A stretch of 64,000 nucleotides of DNA. Origin: Fagopyrum homotropicum (taxonomy: Eukaryota > Streptophyta > Magnoliopsida > Caryophyllales > Polygonaceae). The stretch is taken from the NCBI GenBank assembly GCA_033239125.1, contig BSWB01000005.1, positions 137,202,494 through 137,266,493 on the forward strand, given 5' to 3'. Position numbers and translations under genes: made by a program. Position 1 is the stretch's first letter; every line of letters starts with the position of its first letter. Of the stretch, positions 12,000-21,210 are shown in pieces. Below the pieces are notes generated by a model that was not told the DNA's origin, searched no databases, and was given only the letters and a program-made list of their open reading frames with translations.

Positions 12000-12115
12000 T
12001 GCAGTGCCCTGTTTTGAATGCTAATGGACATAGATGAACAGTTTCATCTCCTCCCTGTTCTGTGCTTCTATATAAGTTATGCAATGGAGTTTCAGATCAT
12101 TAGGAGATGCAACAT
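12000..12115 (+). ncRNA. Conserved structured block S1, class unknown
   Basis: The block is strongly conserved with the inverted copy at 33523-33636. It starts with the shared TGCAGTGCCCTGTTTTGAAT and contains CTAATG near its start and CATTAG near its end, which can pair. An internal hairpin is supported in both copies by different bases: GAACAG/CTGTTC here, GAAGCA/TGCTTC in the other copy. That change suggests RNA structure rather than coding. It is the first block in the row. Neither canonical C/D nor H/ACA boxes are convincing. Confidence 0.4.
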
Positions 12116-12185
12116 TCATTCAATATTCGAAGTTTATAATCATGGCGGTCATGCTTTGTGCAGTTGTTTGTGGGATGAGTTGAAA

Positions 12186-12316
12186 GGCAATAAATTAGAG
12201 TCTCTGTGTCGCTTATATCTATAGCGTCATCAGCGCTGTACGTTGCCGATACATTTGGAGCTACAGATTCTGGCAATACCATTCGATTATACACTTGGTT
12301 TGCATTCAAATGCTCC
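12186..12316 (+). ncRNA. H/ACA-like snoRNA candidate B1
   Basis: A 131-base block with two hairpins. The first is closed by GGCAA...TTGCC and contains CGC/GCG around TTATATCTATA. The second is closed by GGAGC...GCTCC. The hinge is GATACATTT, a weak box H (ANANNA not exact), and the tail is AATA rather than ACA. It matches block B2 (12948-13078) and the inverted copies at 33340-33470 and 32569-32698, all 130-131 bases. H/ACA RNAs guide pseudouridylation in the nucleolus. The target is unknown, and the class is inferred from the two-hairpin layout. Confidence 0.5.
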
Positions 12317-12398
12317 AATATTTTTTTTAATTACCCCCAATTTGCATTGGAGTCTATATCTTTCTGAAATTAATTATGTTATGATGAATGTTGAAATC

Positions 12399-12497
12399 GA
12401 GATGGAAATGAGGACTATTTCCCCAGATGATCGAAGTTGATTATACTGAGCGTTTTTATACTCTTTAGAGTATCAAGCCAATGTGCTGATCCATCTC
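12399..12497 (+). ncRNA. C/D-like snoRNA candidate A1
   Basis: The block is closed by a perfect 8-bp terminal stem, GAGATGGA (12399-12406) with TCCATCTC (12490-12497). The box D motif CTGA (12486-12489) lies directly against the 3' stem, as in C/D snoRNAs. ATGAGGA follows the 5' stem and resembles box C (RTGATGA, one mismatch). A second CTGA (about 12447) could be box D'. An internal perfect hairpin TACTC...GAGTA is unusual for the class. It is conserved with A2 (12615-12710) and both inverted copies. The methylation target was not identified. Confidence 0.55.
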
Positions 12498-12614
12498 TTT
12501 TACTTCAAATATTTTAGGACATAATTTAGTTCTGTGTTTTATTGATTGTTTAGGTATGAGTCATAATTCTCTGTTTTTTTGTGATTTAGGCTTTGCCCAT
12601 ATTCTTCAATAGTT

Positions 12615-12710
12615 GATGGAAGTGAGGACTTTTTCCCCAGATGATCGAAGCTGATTAAACTGAGCAATTCATACTCTTTTAGAGTATCCAAGCCAATTTT
12701 CTGATCCATC
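12615..12710 (+). ncRNA. C/D-like snoRNA candidate A2, paralogue of A1
   Basis: Terminal stem GATGGA (12615-12620) with TCCATC (12705-12710). CTGA box D is at 12701-12704, immediately inside the stem. GTGAGGA after the 5' stem is a box C variant with the same substitution as A1. The middle part (TTTCCCCAGATGATCGAAG and the TACTC/GAGTA hairpin region) is nearly the same as A1, so the two arose by duplication inside the cluster. The guide stretch before box D differs slightly (CCAAGCCAATTTT against CAAGCCAATGTG). Confidence 0.55.
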
Positions 12711-12947
12711 TTCATTGTGTTCTTGTAAAGTTTTTATAAAATTCGATTACTTTTATGAATTAGCAGATGTTTTGATTGTCAGTGTTTGATTTTAGTCGGG
12801 GCACTGATGTTGAGTTATACCATCAAACGATGAAAGCTTAAACATCTTGTTGATGAACACTTATTTCTTACTCCTGAGCTCCTCCTATAAGTTAATTTTT
12901 CTAATGATTTTGTATGTGTATGAAAAATACTGCAAATTGATTTAAAA

Positions 12948-13078
12948 GGCAACAAATTAGAGTCTCTGATACGCTCTATCTTGATAGCGTATACAGCGCT
13001 GTACGTTGCCGATAAGAAATGTAGCTGAGATTCTGGCATGACCATTGATCCTACTTGGTTCTTGCATTCAGATGCTCC
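12948..13078 (+). ncRNA. H/ACA-like snoRNA candidate B2, paralogue of B1
   Basis: A 131-base block. Hairpin 1 is closed by GGCAAC...GTTGCC. The hinge ATAAGA is a full match to box H (ANANNA). Hairpin 2 can be drawn with GAG-TCTG pairing to CAGA-CTC across a small internal loop. It ends GCTCCTATATT, with ATA instead of ACA. It is the best H/ACA candidate of the row. The inverted copy at 32569-32698 has the hinge ATATGA, also a valid box H, so the hinge motif is kept while its sequence differs. Confidence 0.5.
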
Positions 13079-13554
13079 TATATTATTATACCTTTAAAAT
13101 TTTCTGAACCCTGTTCTTATCTTTTCAATTAAATGTTCTGTTTTGCTATATCAGCTAGTGGAAAAACCTTCAGAAATGCTCCTGTGATTATTGGCTGTAT
13201 AATCAACCAATTTATTTAACCTAAAGTATAAACAATTTGTCCACCACGCTTAGTAAAAAGACAATATGTCGATAACGTAATTACATTGCAATATCAAATG
13301 ATAAAAACTTGCAAATTACCGTCTTTGGAACAACAACTTAAATTCCGAACAATCCGTGTCACGAAGTTATGCAAGACACTTTCTAAACTGTGATGGCTAG
13401 GGGAGATGAGACTCAGTCCAGCTTAGAGTAGCCAATTAGAGCCATACAACAGTGGCACTATTGACAGCTATAATTAGCCAGTAACAAGAGTCTTAGAATA
13501 CTGAGCGTTTATGAAAATATTATGCTAGTGAAGTAATTTTGATATCCAATATTA

Positions 13555-16404
13555 TCACACCACTAATAGATGCACGAGGAAGATAGATTCCCAATTCAGC
13601 AAGCACAGTTTGAAACCAAATTATTTCACTAGCAGCATTGGCAACAACTCGATATTCAGCCTCAGTGGAGGAAAGGGTTACAGTTGGTTGTTTGTTCACT
13701 GCATCAGAGAGCAGAGAGAAGCGGTTTGGGCTTCGAAGACAAGTGAAGGTGAAGAATTGTAGTGGAATTCAAGTAGCGGAGGACTCGTTTTGCTGCTTGC
13801 CAGTGAGATGTGGATGATTGATGCATATGTTGAGCTAAGGAATTAACAGCAAATGAAATGTTAGGGCGTGTAAACTCCAAGTATTGGAGACTTCTATTAA
13901 TGCTCTGATATAAAATAGGATCTTCAAGGGCTCCAGTGGAGATGAATTGAGATTGAAAATTTGTGGCCAGGGGAGTTGACACTGATTTTGATTTGCCCAT
14001 TTTTGCCTTTGCTACCACATCTTTGATATATTGTTTATGATACAAGTAGAAGCCATCTGAGGTGCGGTGAACTTCAACTCCTAGAAAGAAGTGTAAGTCT
14101 CTTAGATCGTTGACCGGAAATTCCTTGTTAAATGAAGTCACAAAGAAATTTGCAAGAGTAGGATATGCAAAGAACCAGCAAATCATCTACATACCCCAGT
14201 ACACAGACAAATATTTCCCTTGAACGATGGACAAACATGGATGAGTCAGAGATAGTAGAAGAGAATCCCATATTGAGAAGAGAGTCGGAAAGTTTTGAAA
14301 ACCAAGCCCTTGGGGCTTGTTTGAGGCCATAAAGGAATTTGTTTGATTTGCAAACATGAGTGGGATAGGCAGAGTTAACAAAATCCGGTGGTTGTTGTAT
14401 AAAGACATCCTCGTCCAAGTCACCGTGAAGGAAGGTGTTGTGTATGTCGAGTTGTCAGACTGTCCATTGCAACAGGGGAGAATGTTTCATTAAAATCATG
14501 ACCATGTAACTAGTGGAGCCCCTTAGCGACTAAACGAGCCTTCTGGTGTTTAATCGTGCCATCAGAGCACCGTTTTGTTTTAAAGACCCATTTTACCCCG
14601 AGAAGGTTTTGTTGTGAAGATGACGGTACAAGGGACCAAGTTTTAGTGAGAAGTAGGGCATGAAATTCTACTTACATGGCTAGCCGCCATTCTCAATGTT
14701 TAGATGCTTCGGTGAAGCAGGTTGGCTCACCAGGGATTGAGATGGTATGAGAACAAGATGGATTAGGCCAGAGGATGGTGCCATCTTGGCAAACAAGGGG
14801 TTTAAAGATGGAGTGTTTGGATCTGGTGATGATTTGAGACGGTGAGACAGTGGCGATGGTGATGAATCGTGTTGAGAGGATGAGTTAGTGGAGGCTCCAG
14901 ATTGGGAGTCGAATTGAGTAGTAGTGGACTGAGAATGTGTTGATGAAGTAGAGGTTTGTGGGCTTGTATAAAGTAGCAGGAGGAGGTGATGAGCCGAAAT
15001 TTGAGTGGCCAAAGTTAGCTGCAAAGGGAATTAAAGCTTGTGGAAAGGGTAATGGGCCAGGGGAGGAAGAATGGGTAAATGGATAAGTTTGTGCATGAAA
15101 TATTACATCACGGGATGTATAAAACTTGTCATGAGTCCAATCGTAGCAATTGTATCCATGATGATAAGAACTATAGCCCAAAAATATGGTTGGAGTTGAG
15201 CGAAAATTAAGTTCGTGGCGATTGTATGGGTGAAGGTTGGGAAAAGCGAGACACCCAAAAACTTTGAGAAAAGCATAATTATGTAATTGACGAAAAAGAA
15301 TTTCGCAAGGTTTGTTGTGATGAAGGGGAGTTGGGAGACGGTTTTGGATATAGGTGGAAGTTTTGAAGGCAAAATCCCAAAATTTTAAGGGAAATGAAGC
15401 ATGCTTGAGGAGAGTAAGTCCCATGTCAACAATTCGACGATGAAGGGATTCAACCATGCCATTTTGTTGGTGTGAATAAGGGCAAGTGAGACGATGATGA
15501 ATGCCAAGTTCGGAAAATAGCAGGATCAAGGGTTTAAATTCCTTCCCACCATCCGTTTTGATGGCAATGATAGAGGTGGATAATTGATTGGTAACAAGTT
15601 TAATAAATTTAGTAATAATTTGTGGGACAATGGATTTAGGTGTAATTGGAAAGAGCCAAATGAATTTGGAAAAGTCATCCACAATTGAAATGAAATATTT
15701 GTACACATTATAAGACAAAGTATGGGTTGGGCCCCAAATGTCAAGAAAAGAAAGTTAACCGTTTTTTTGCTTCTAGAAAAATAAGGTGGGTGAGGAAGTG
15801 TGTGGACTTTAGCCCAAGAGCAAGAAGCACACGGATAAAGGTCTTTTGGGTTTGTTGAAGAGGAAAACATGGACTGGTAGGCATGATAAAATCTATGCCA
15901 TCATTCAAGGGCAGAGTGGCTTGGCTTGTGACAGATTTGACAGCCACGACTAGTGTCTAGTGTACCAATAAAGGTGGTGTTACGACCACGTCCCCTGCTT
16001 CGTCCTCGTCCACACGTATTGTTGCGGCTATTGTTGTTGGAGCGATTCTGGTTGTTTGTGGTGTTGGCCTCTGGAGCTGTATTGTTGTTAGTTGTGTTAC
16101 TTTTGTTGTTGAGGTTCGGTCTAGGTAGAAGACCATCCGATTGATAAGCAAGCTTGGCTTCATGAACCAGGAGGTGGGAGTAGATAGTACTTGGCGTTGG
16201 GAGAGTCAGTTGTGTTGAGAGACTGGTGACAACCGAGTCATACTCAAGACCAAGCCCATCAAGAAGGAGACTAGTGAACTCGGAATTAGAGATTGCTTCA
16301 CCTGCATCAGCCATGAAGGAAACCAAATTGTGTGCCTTGCTAAAGTAATCAGTGATGTTGGAGGCTCCTTTCTTCATTGTGACAAGTTGCAGTCTGGTAT
16401 GCAC
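13555..16404 (-). pseudogene. copia gag-pol remnant, frameshifted, protease region missing
   Basis: gag covers about 16404-15940. It is a UBN2-type copia gag with a zinc knuckle starting CQICHKPSH near 15915. Only ~100 bases further comes the integrase zinc-finger part (CASCSWAKVH near 15800), so the protease segment is deleted. The integrase core is about 15718-15000 and contains the DDE-family landmarks IVDDFSKF, KTDGGKEF and QQNGMVESLHRR. The reverse transcriptase runs about 14620-14190, with CKSNKFLYGLKQAPRAW and the catalytic YVDD. After a frameshift come LRDLHFFLGVEV and VLRYLNST (about 14120-13740). RNase H ends with a STEAEYR-like stretch near 13670-13560. Frame breaks and stops make it non-functional. 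Confidence 0.85.
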
Positions 16405-16595
16405 AATCTGTGCACTCGATTGAGCAGAGCAAAGCTCATGGACATGTTTTAAAGATTCTCTTGAGGTTGAACAATCCAGGATTTGAACAAGAATTGCTTC
16501 ACAAACGGAACATGTTAGGATGGCGAGAACAAACTGGTAGATTTAGTTATTAGGGTAGTTTTTGTTTAGTGAATACTAACTAGGCCCCTAGCTAA

Positions 16596-16980
16596 TCTTA
16601 TATATATTAAAGCAGAAGCCTCTATTGTCACGTGTCATCGCCATGTTTCTCGAAGCCTAAAAAATTATTTTAAAAAGTGATTTCTAATATAAATTGGAAA
16701 TTGATTTCTAAATTTTTTTATAAAAATATTTAAATCAATATTTTTATAAAAATAGTTTTTAAACTTTTACATTTTTTTTTTACCAACAAGCATATCTTAA
16801 CTAATCAATTTAAAAATATAATAAATTAGATGAAATAAATACTTAAAGAGAATTAAAGTTATAATAATGATTATAATTTTATTCTTCGGATTTTTATTTT
16901 ACAAAAAATATTCATATAAATTTATAAGTATTAAAAAATTATTAAAACTCAACCCGCACAAAGTGCGGGTAATACACTAG
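16596..16980 (+). mobile_element. Non-autonomous Helitron, 385 bp, complete
   Basis: The 5' end is TCTTATATATATTAAAGCAG preceded by A. The 3' end is the hairpin CCCGCAC AAA GTGCGGG, then TAATACA and terminal CTAG, followed by T. TC...CTAG ends, a subterminal hairpin and insertion between A and T without target duplication define plant Helitrons. There is no Rep-helicase coding, so it must be mobilised in trans. Confidence 0.9.
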
Positions 16981-17793
16981 TTTCTATTTAAAAATAAAGA
17001 TAAAATGGTTAAGTAGGTGGCTGAATTTTAGGAAGAAGTTATGGCAGTTATTGCAATTTAGTTTATTAGAAACTGCTTTTAATTCAAAATCCGGCTAATT
17101 AAAATGGGAAACTGTATATCAAAGATTCTACAAATCTTTGAGACTTCCTATAAAGGGATATTGGTACCCGAAAAATCAGAATAAAGCTTCTTCATCTTCT
17201 CTAGTGATTACCGTCAACACAGATTTGCCGTCGCCGCCCATTAACTTAGCACCTTCGAAGCTCGCCATCGTCGTATTCTTTGACTCTTTATCGACTCTTC
17301 GTCTGCCTACTTCGTCTATGAAAGCCGCCGATTCATCTACTATATCGCGTCTTAGAGACGAATCGGAGATATCGCCGTCCATCTTGAACGAGAACAAAAG
17401 ACGGCTTTTATTGTTAACTTACGTTCATCAACTAACAATGGTGTTCGATTTTATTGCTTCAATGGTGTTCGCTATATAAGCAGAAAATCGGTGATTTTTG
17501 TTTCTGAGATTGACATTCTGTTATTTCATCGATTGTTTATGCTTCAATGGTGTTCGATTTTACTACTTCAATGGTGTGTGGTTGTCAGATAATTCGTGTA
17601 CATAAATGATGTACGCATAGTTTGTGTACGTAGACTATTTTGTTTAATGTACACATTACTTGTGTGGTTGACTTCAAATTATGTTTGTGTTTGTGTATGG
17701 TAATCTGTGTAGGATATGTATAGTTTGTGTACGTAGACTATTTTTATGTGATTGTGTATGGTAATTTGTGTAGGATATGTACATGTTTTCTTA

Positions 17794-18616
17794 TCTTATA
17801 TATATTAAAGCAAGAACCTCTATTGCCACGTGTCAAGCTACGGTTCTCCCAATCCCCAATTTTTTTTAAAAAAGTGATTTTTAAAATTTAAAATCAATAA
17901 AAAATATTTTAGTAAAGTCATTAATTAAAGTTAAAATATATTTAAAATATCTTTGAATTTTGTTATAGTAAATGTCAGTGAAACAATTAAATTTTAATTT
18001 TAGAAAATATTTATCTTATCTTATCTTATCTTATATATATTAAAGCAGAAGCCTCTATTGCCACATGTCGCTCCCGAATTTAACTTCAGCTCGAAAATTT
18101 TATATTGCCACGTGTCGCCCACAGAATTAACGTAAGTCTATTTTTTTAAATCTTATCTTATCAAAGAGAATTAAAACACTTAATTTAAAAAAATTATCTC
18201 AACCTTTTTTTTAATCCAATAATATCTCTTCAAAATAATTTTTTTTTAAAAAAAATGAATTTTAAAAAATAATTATTAAAATACCCAACAATATCTCTTT
18301 AGAAATATAAATAAATAAAATCGAAAATTTATAAATATTTTTTTATAAATATTCAAAAAAAAATAAGTTTACCAAATTATATAAATAAATTTTATCAAAC
18401 ATTATATTTTTTATTTTGTAAGTAATTTTTTTTTGAAAATTTTAATTCTTTATACCAATTTTAACTTTTTTGATATTCAGATTCAAAAATATTTATTGAA
18501 AACTAATTAATACTTAGCTTTTATTGATTAATAGACTAATTATTATTTATTTTTAAAATGTTTAATAATAATAAAATTAAATTACAATCCCGCACAAAGT
18601 GCGGGTATTATACTAG
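17794..18616 (+). mobile_element. Helitron 5' end plus a second Helitron (18029-18616)
   Basis: Two Helitron 5' ends occur: 17794 (TCTTATATATATTAAAGCAA, after A) and 18029 (TCTTATATATATTAAAGCAG, after A). One 3' terminus lies at 18616, where a CCCGCACAAAGTGCGGG hairpin is followed by TATTATACTAG and then T. The simplest reading is a complete 588-bp element at 18029-18616 inserted in an older element starting at 17794. The older element's own 3' end is either lost or is the one at 19074. No coding. Confidence 0.75.
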
Positions 18617-18618
18617 TA

Positions 18619-19074
18619 TCTTGCTAAAATAGAACCCACTTAGTCCACATGTCGCATGTTAAGACTAGCCACATCAGCTTTTTTCCAATTTATTTACAAT
18701 ATTGCCACAAGATATTTACATATTCATAATATTTTTCATAATAAAAAAACCATTAAAACTAATAAACAGTCAGCAAGCCAAATCATCCTTAATCTAATAA
18801 ATTATCATGCCACATCAATTTTACTCAAATATTAATTAAAACAAAAACATAATAAAAGCACATCTAGATCTTGATTTTATAAATTTCAAAAAATAATTTG
18901 GACACATTTTAATTTACGAAAATTAATTTTTGAGTTAATTTTATAATTTAAAATTTTATATATCACATTTTGTTTTCTTCATTTTAATTTTTGAAAATTT
19001 TATTTTACTTAATTAATTAATTATATATATATATATATAGAAAAAACCCGCACAAGGTGCGGGCATTAAACTAG
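18619..19074 (+). mobile_element. Helitron-like segment ending at 19074
   Basis: The 3' end is clear: CCCGCACAAGGTGCGGG, ATTAAA, CTAG at 19071-19074, then T. The 5' end may be TCTTGCTAAAATAGAACCC at 18619 (preceded by A), which would give 456 bp. Alternatively the segment is the distal part of the Helitron beginning at 17794, split by the 18029-18616 insertion. Confidence 0.65.
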
Positions 19075-19500
19075 TACTATTTTGTTTAATGTACACATTG
19101 CTTGTGTGGCTGACATAAGATAATGTAACAGTTCTTGTATCAACAATTATGTATTATGTGTGTTTAACGTATGTATACGATTTTATTATGATATGTACAT
19201 AAATTATTTTTTTCTTTTAGTGCTACATTTAATGCAAGAGTCAAAGAAGATGACAATGACGAGATTAGAGTTGATGGATGCAATTGTTTCCTTATTAAAC
19301 GGTTATCATCATCAATTAGCCCATTTAATTTTGAAAATTAATAATTGTAAATAGAAGAGAGAAAGATATGAAATCTTAATTTTCTTTCTTATTAAAAATT
19401 TTCTTTTCATAATTTAGGGGCCTAGTTTGTCAACTAAAATACATAAGGGCCTACTTTGTACACAATAATACAAAAACTACCTACTTAACCATTTTACCCC

Positions 19501-20960
19501 TTTAAAATCTAGGAGTTATACTCTTTGAGGGTGACTGATGTGTTTTCTGGGTAGGAAAGAGAGTCATCAACAAGGTCGAACAAATGTTGAGCTCGCGGAA
19601 TAGAGGAGATTTAAGCCTTCCAAAAAAGAAAGTTTTCAAAGGTAAGTTTGTTTGTGATGAAGGAGGTGATAGATGAAAGTGAGAAGTTTTGTTGGTTTGG
19701 TGTGGCCATATTGAGTCGATGAGCGGAATGAGAAGAATTGTTATTGGTTTCAGGTTTTGTGGAGTATTTAGCAGCCGTTAGTGACGTTTGCCTAAAAGCT
19801 CTAATACCGTTCTAATATGTGAGAAATGTAATAATTTTCCCCTTGCATTACTGTTGTGGATATCCACATCTATAAATACACAAAGGGCAACTTAGAGTAA
19901 CCAATCAGAGGCATACAACAGTGGTACTATTAACAGCTATAATTAGCCAATAACAAGAGTCTCAAAATACAAGAGAACGCTCTAGAATTGTGATGACTCA
20001 TCCATAGGTAATGTCATTTTGATATCCATGCTAGTAGTCTGTTTCGTATAGGTTATGTTTTTTTGCTGATTTTATGAGATTCGAAGGTGCTCGTTGTTAT
20101 TCTATATTTTTTCTGTTTTTTTTTCCTTAAAAATTGAAGCCGGTTAGAAAAATCTATCTTGTAGAGGTTGTGTCACTCTTAAAAGAAGAAAATCATTAGT
20201 ATGTTTTGCAAGCCCGTTTTTACATTGGTTTTTGTCACTTTTTGAAATATAAACATCATTTTTTAATTTCACCTGCTATATTGCCCATCGGTCGTGACCC
20301 TATGATTTTTCGTATTATTCAATAGCATCTTCTATATCATGTTTATTTCTGAAAACGGAAATCGATTAGGAAAGACTTTCTTCTAGTCTTATAGAATTAG
20401 TTTATCCTAGTTTGCGGATGAGAACACAAAGTTCGGGGTCGTCATAAAAATCAACAATACAATTGAATACATTGAACGCATGTCTGAAAAAGGACTTCCT
20501 CAAATAGATGAATATCCAGACTGAAGTCTCATACGATGATTTCAATCTCTCAGGACAATTGATTTTTTGGCTATGTTTTCAACAATCTCCGTCATCTCTA
20601 CTTCCCTTTCTTGTAAATTTGAAACTTACTTGCAACCGAAGATCTGTTGAAATGGGTGAGAGTATACCTTGAAGCCCTCGATCTGTTGGAGTTGTGTATT
20701 AAAAACATTAGGTGTTTGTCGTATTGAAGTCAATTTTTAGAACATGTGTCGAAGAGATTTTTGGGGGACATTTATGTTGTGCTCCGGTCGAAACCATTGT
20801 AAAGATTGTCGGTGTTAGCTTATGATTTTGAGCACTCAAATTTAGTTTGCTTGTGTGTAAAAACGAGGTCTTAATGAATGAGAAATTATTAATCTTAAAA
20901 TGTGTATCAATTGCACATTTTATGTTTATTGTTGAAGAGATTGTTACATATTAAGGTGTT
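19501..20960. other. copia 5' untranslated part, LTR, and unrecognised flanking DNA
   Basis: 19501-19818 is the copia leader including the primer site. 19819 to about 20035 is its 5' LTR. 20036-20960 shows no gene, tRNA or repeat that I can support. Confidence 0.35.
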
Positions 20961-21210
20961 GTTAGCCTGATTTGGTTTTGCTTTGGGGTTGAGGTTGCTT
21001 TTGGGATGACCCAGTTCCATCATCTCAACGAAATCTTGCAGGTACCTAATTCAAGATAACGACATCCCTGAGTACCGGAAATCTATCTAGATTGTTGATC
21101 TCAACGACCATATCACAAATGGTTTGGACTCAACCTACAACCATCTCACCATGATGTTTCTTACGCTTTCGGAGCTAACTACAATGGATGACTTGATTGG
21201 TCTTCTCTTC
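20960..21210 (+). pseudogene. Fragment resembling copia gag, split by a solo LTR
   Basis: The + strand just before 21211 can be translated as a gag-like tail (TLSELTTMDDLIGLL), similar to the conserved end of copia gag. It is interrupted exactly by the LTR insertion, and the reading can be resumed after 24090 (QVKAQ). Stops upstream show it is dead. The identification rests on motif style only. Confidence 0.35.

Larger units (their letters stand above)
16545..19500. mobile_element. Terminal-inverted-repeat element inside the copia element, host of Helitrons
   Basis: Near the left end GGGTAGTTTTTGT and ACTAGGCCCCTA (16552-16590) occur as inverses of TAGGGGCCTAGT (about 19418) and ACAAAAACTACC (about 19471) near the right end. 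TTAAGTAGG-type bases also recur inverted. The terminal style (GGGTAAAATGGTTAAGTAGG) resembles the ends of the palindromic element at 34.06-40.47 kb, so one MULE-like family is possible. The interior contains a ~40-bp direct repeat (17634 and 19075, around TTTTGTTTAATGTACACATT). No transposase was recognised, and the exact ends and TSD are unresolved. Confidence 0.45.
13400..20035 (-). mobile_element. Decayed Ty1/copia retrotransposon with nested insertions
   Basis: Read on the minus strand, the order is gag, zinc knuckle, integrase, reverse transcriptase, RNase H, which is the copia order. The 5' LTR is 19819 to about 20035 (TGTGAG... on +). The tRNA-Met-type primer site lies next to it as GCTCTAATACCG (about 19799-19810). 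A matching 3' LTR copy lies at about 13420-13545: CTTAGAGTARCCAAT and AACAGCTATAATTAGCC-type stretches are shared. The interior between the primer site and gag was invaded at about 16545-19500. LTR boundaries are approximate because the copies have diverged. Confidence 0.75.

Noticed and set aside
17138..17479. 113-codon + frame as a protein gene
   Set aside because: It lies inside a TIR element, has no recognisable domain, and its minus-strand shadow is equally open.
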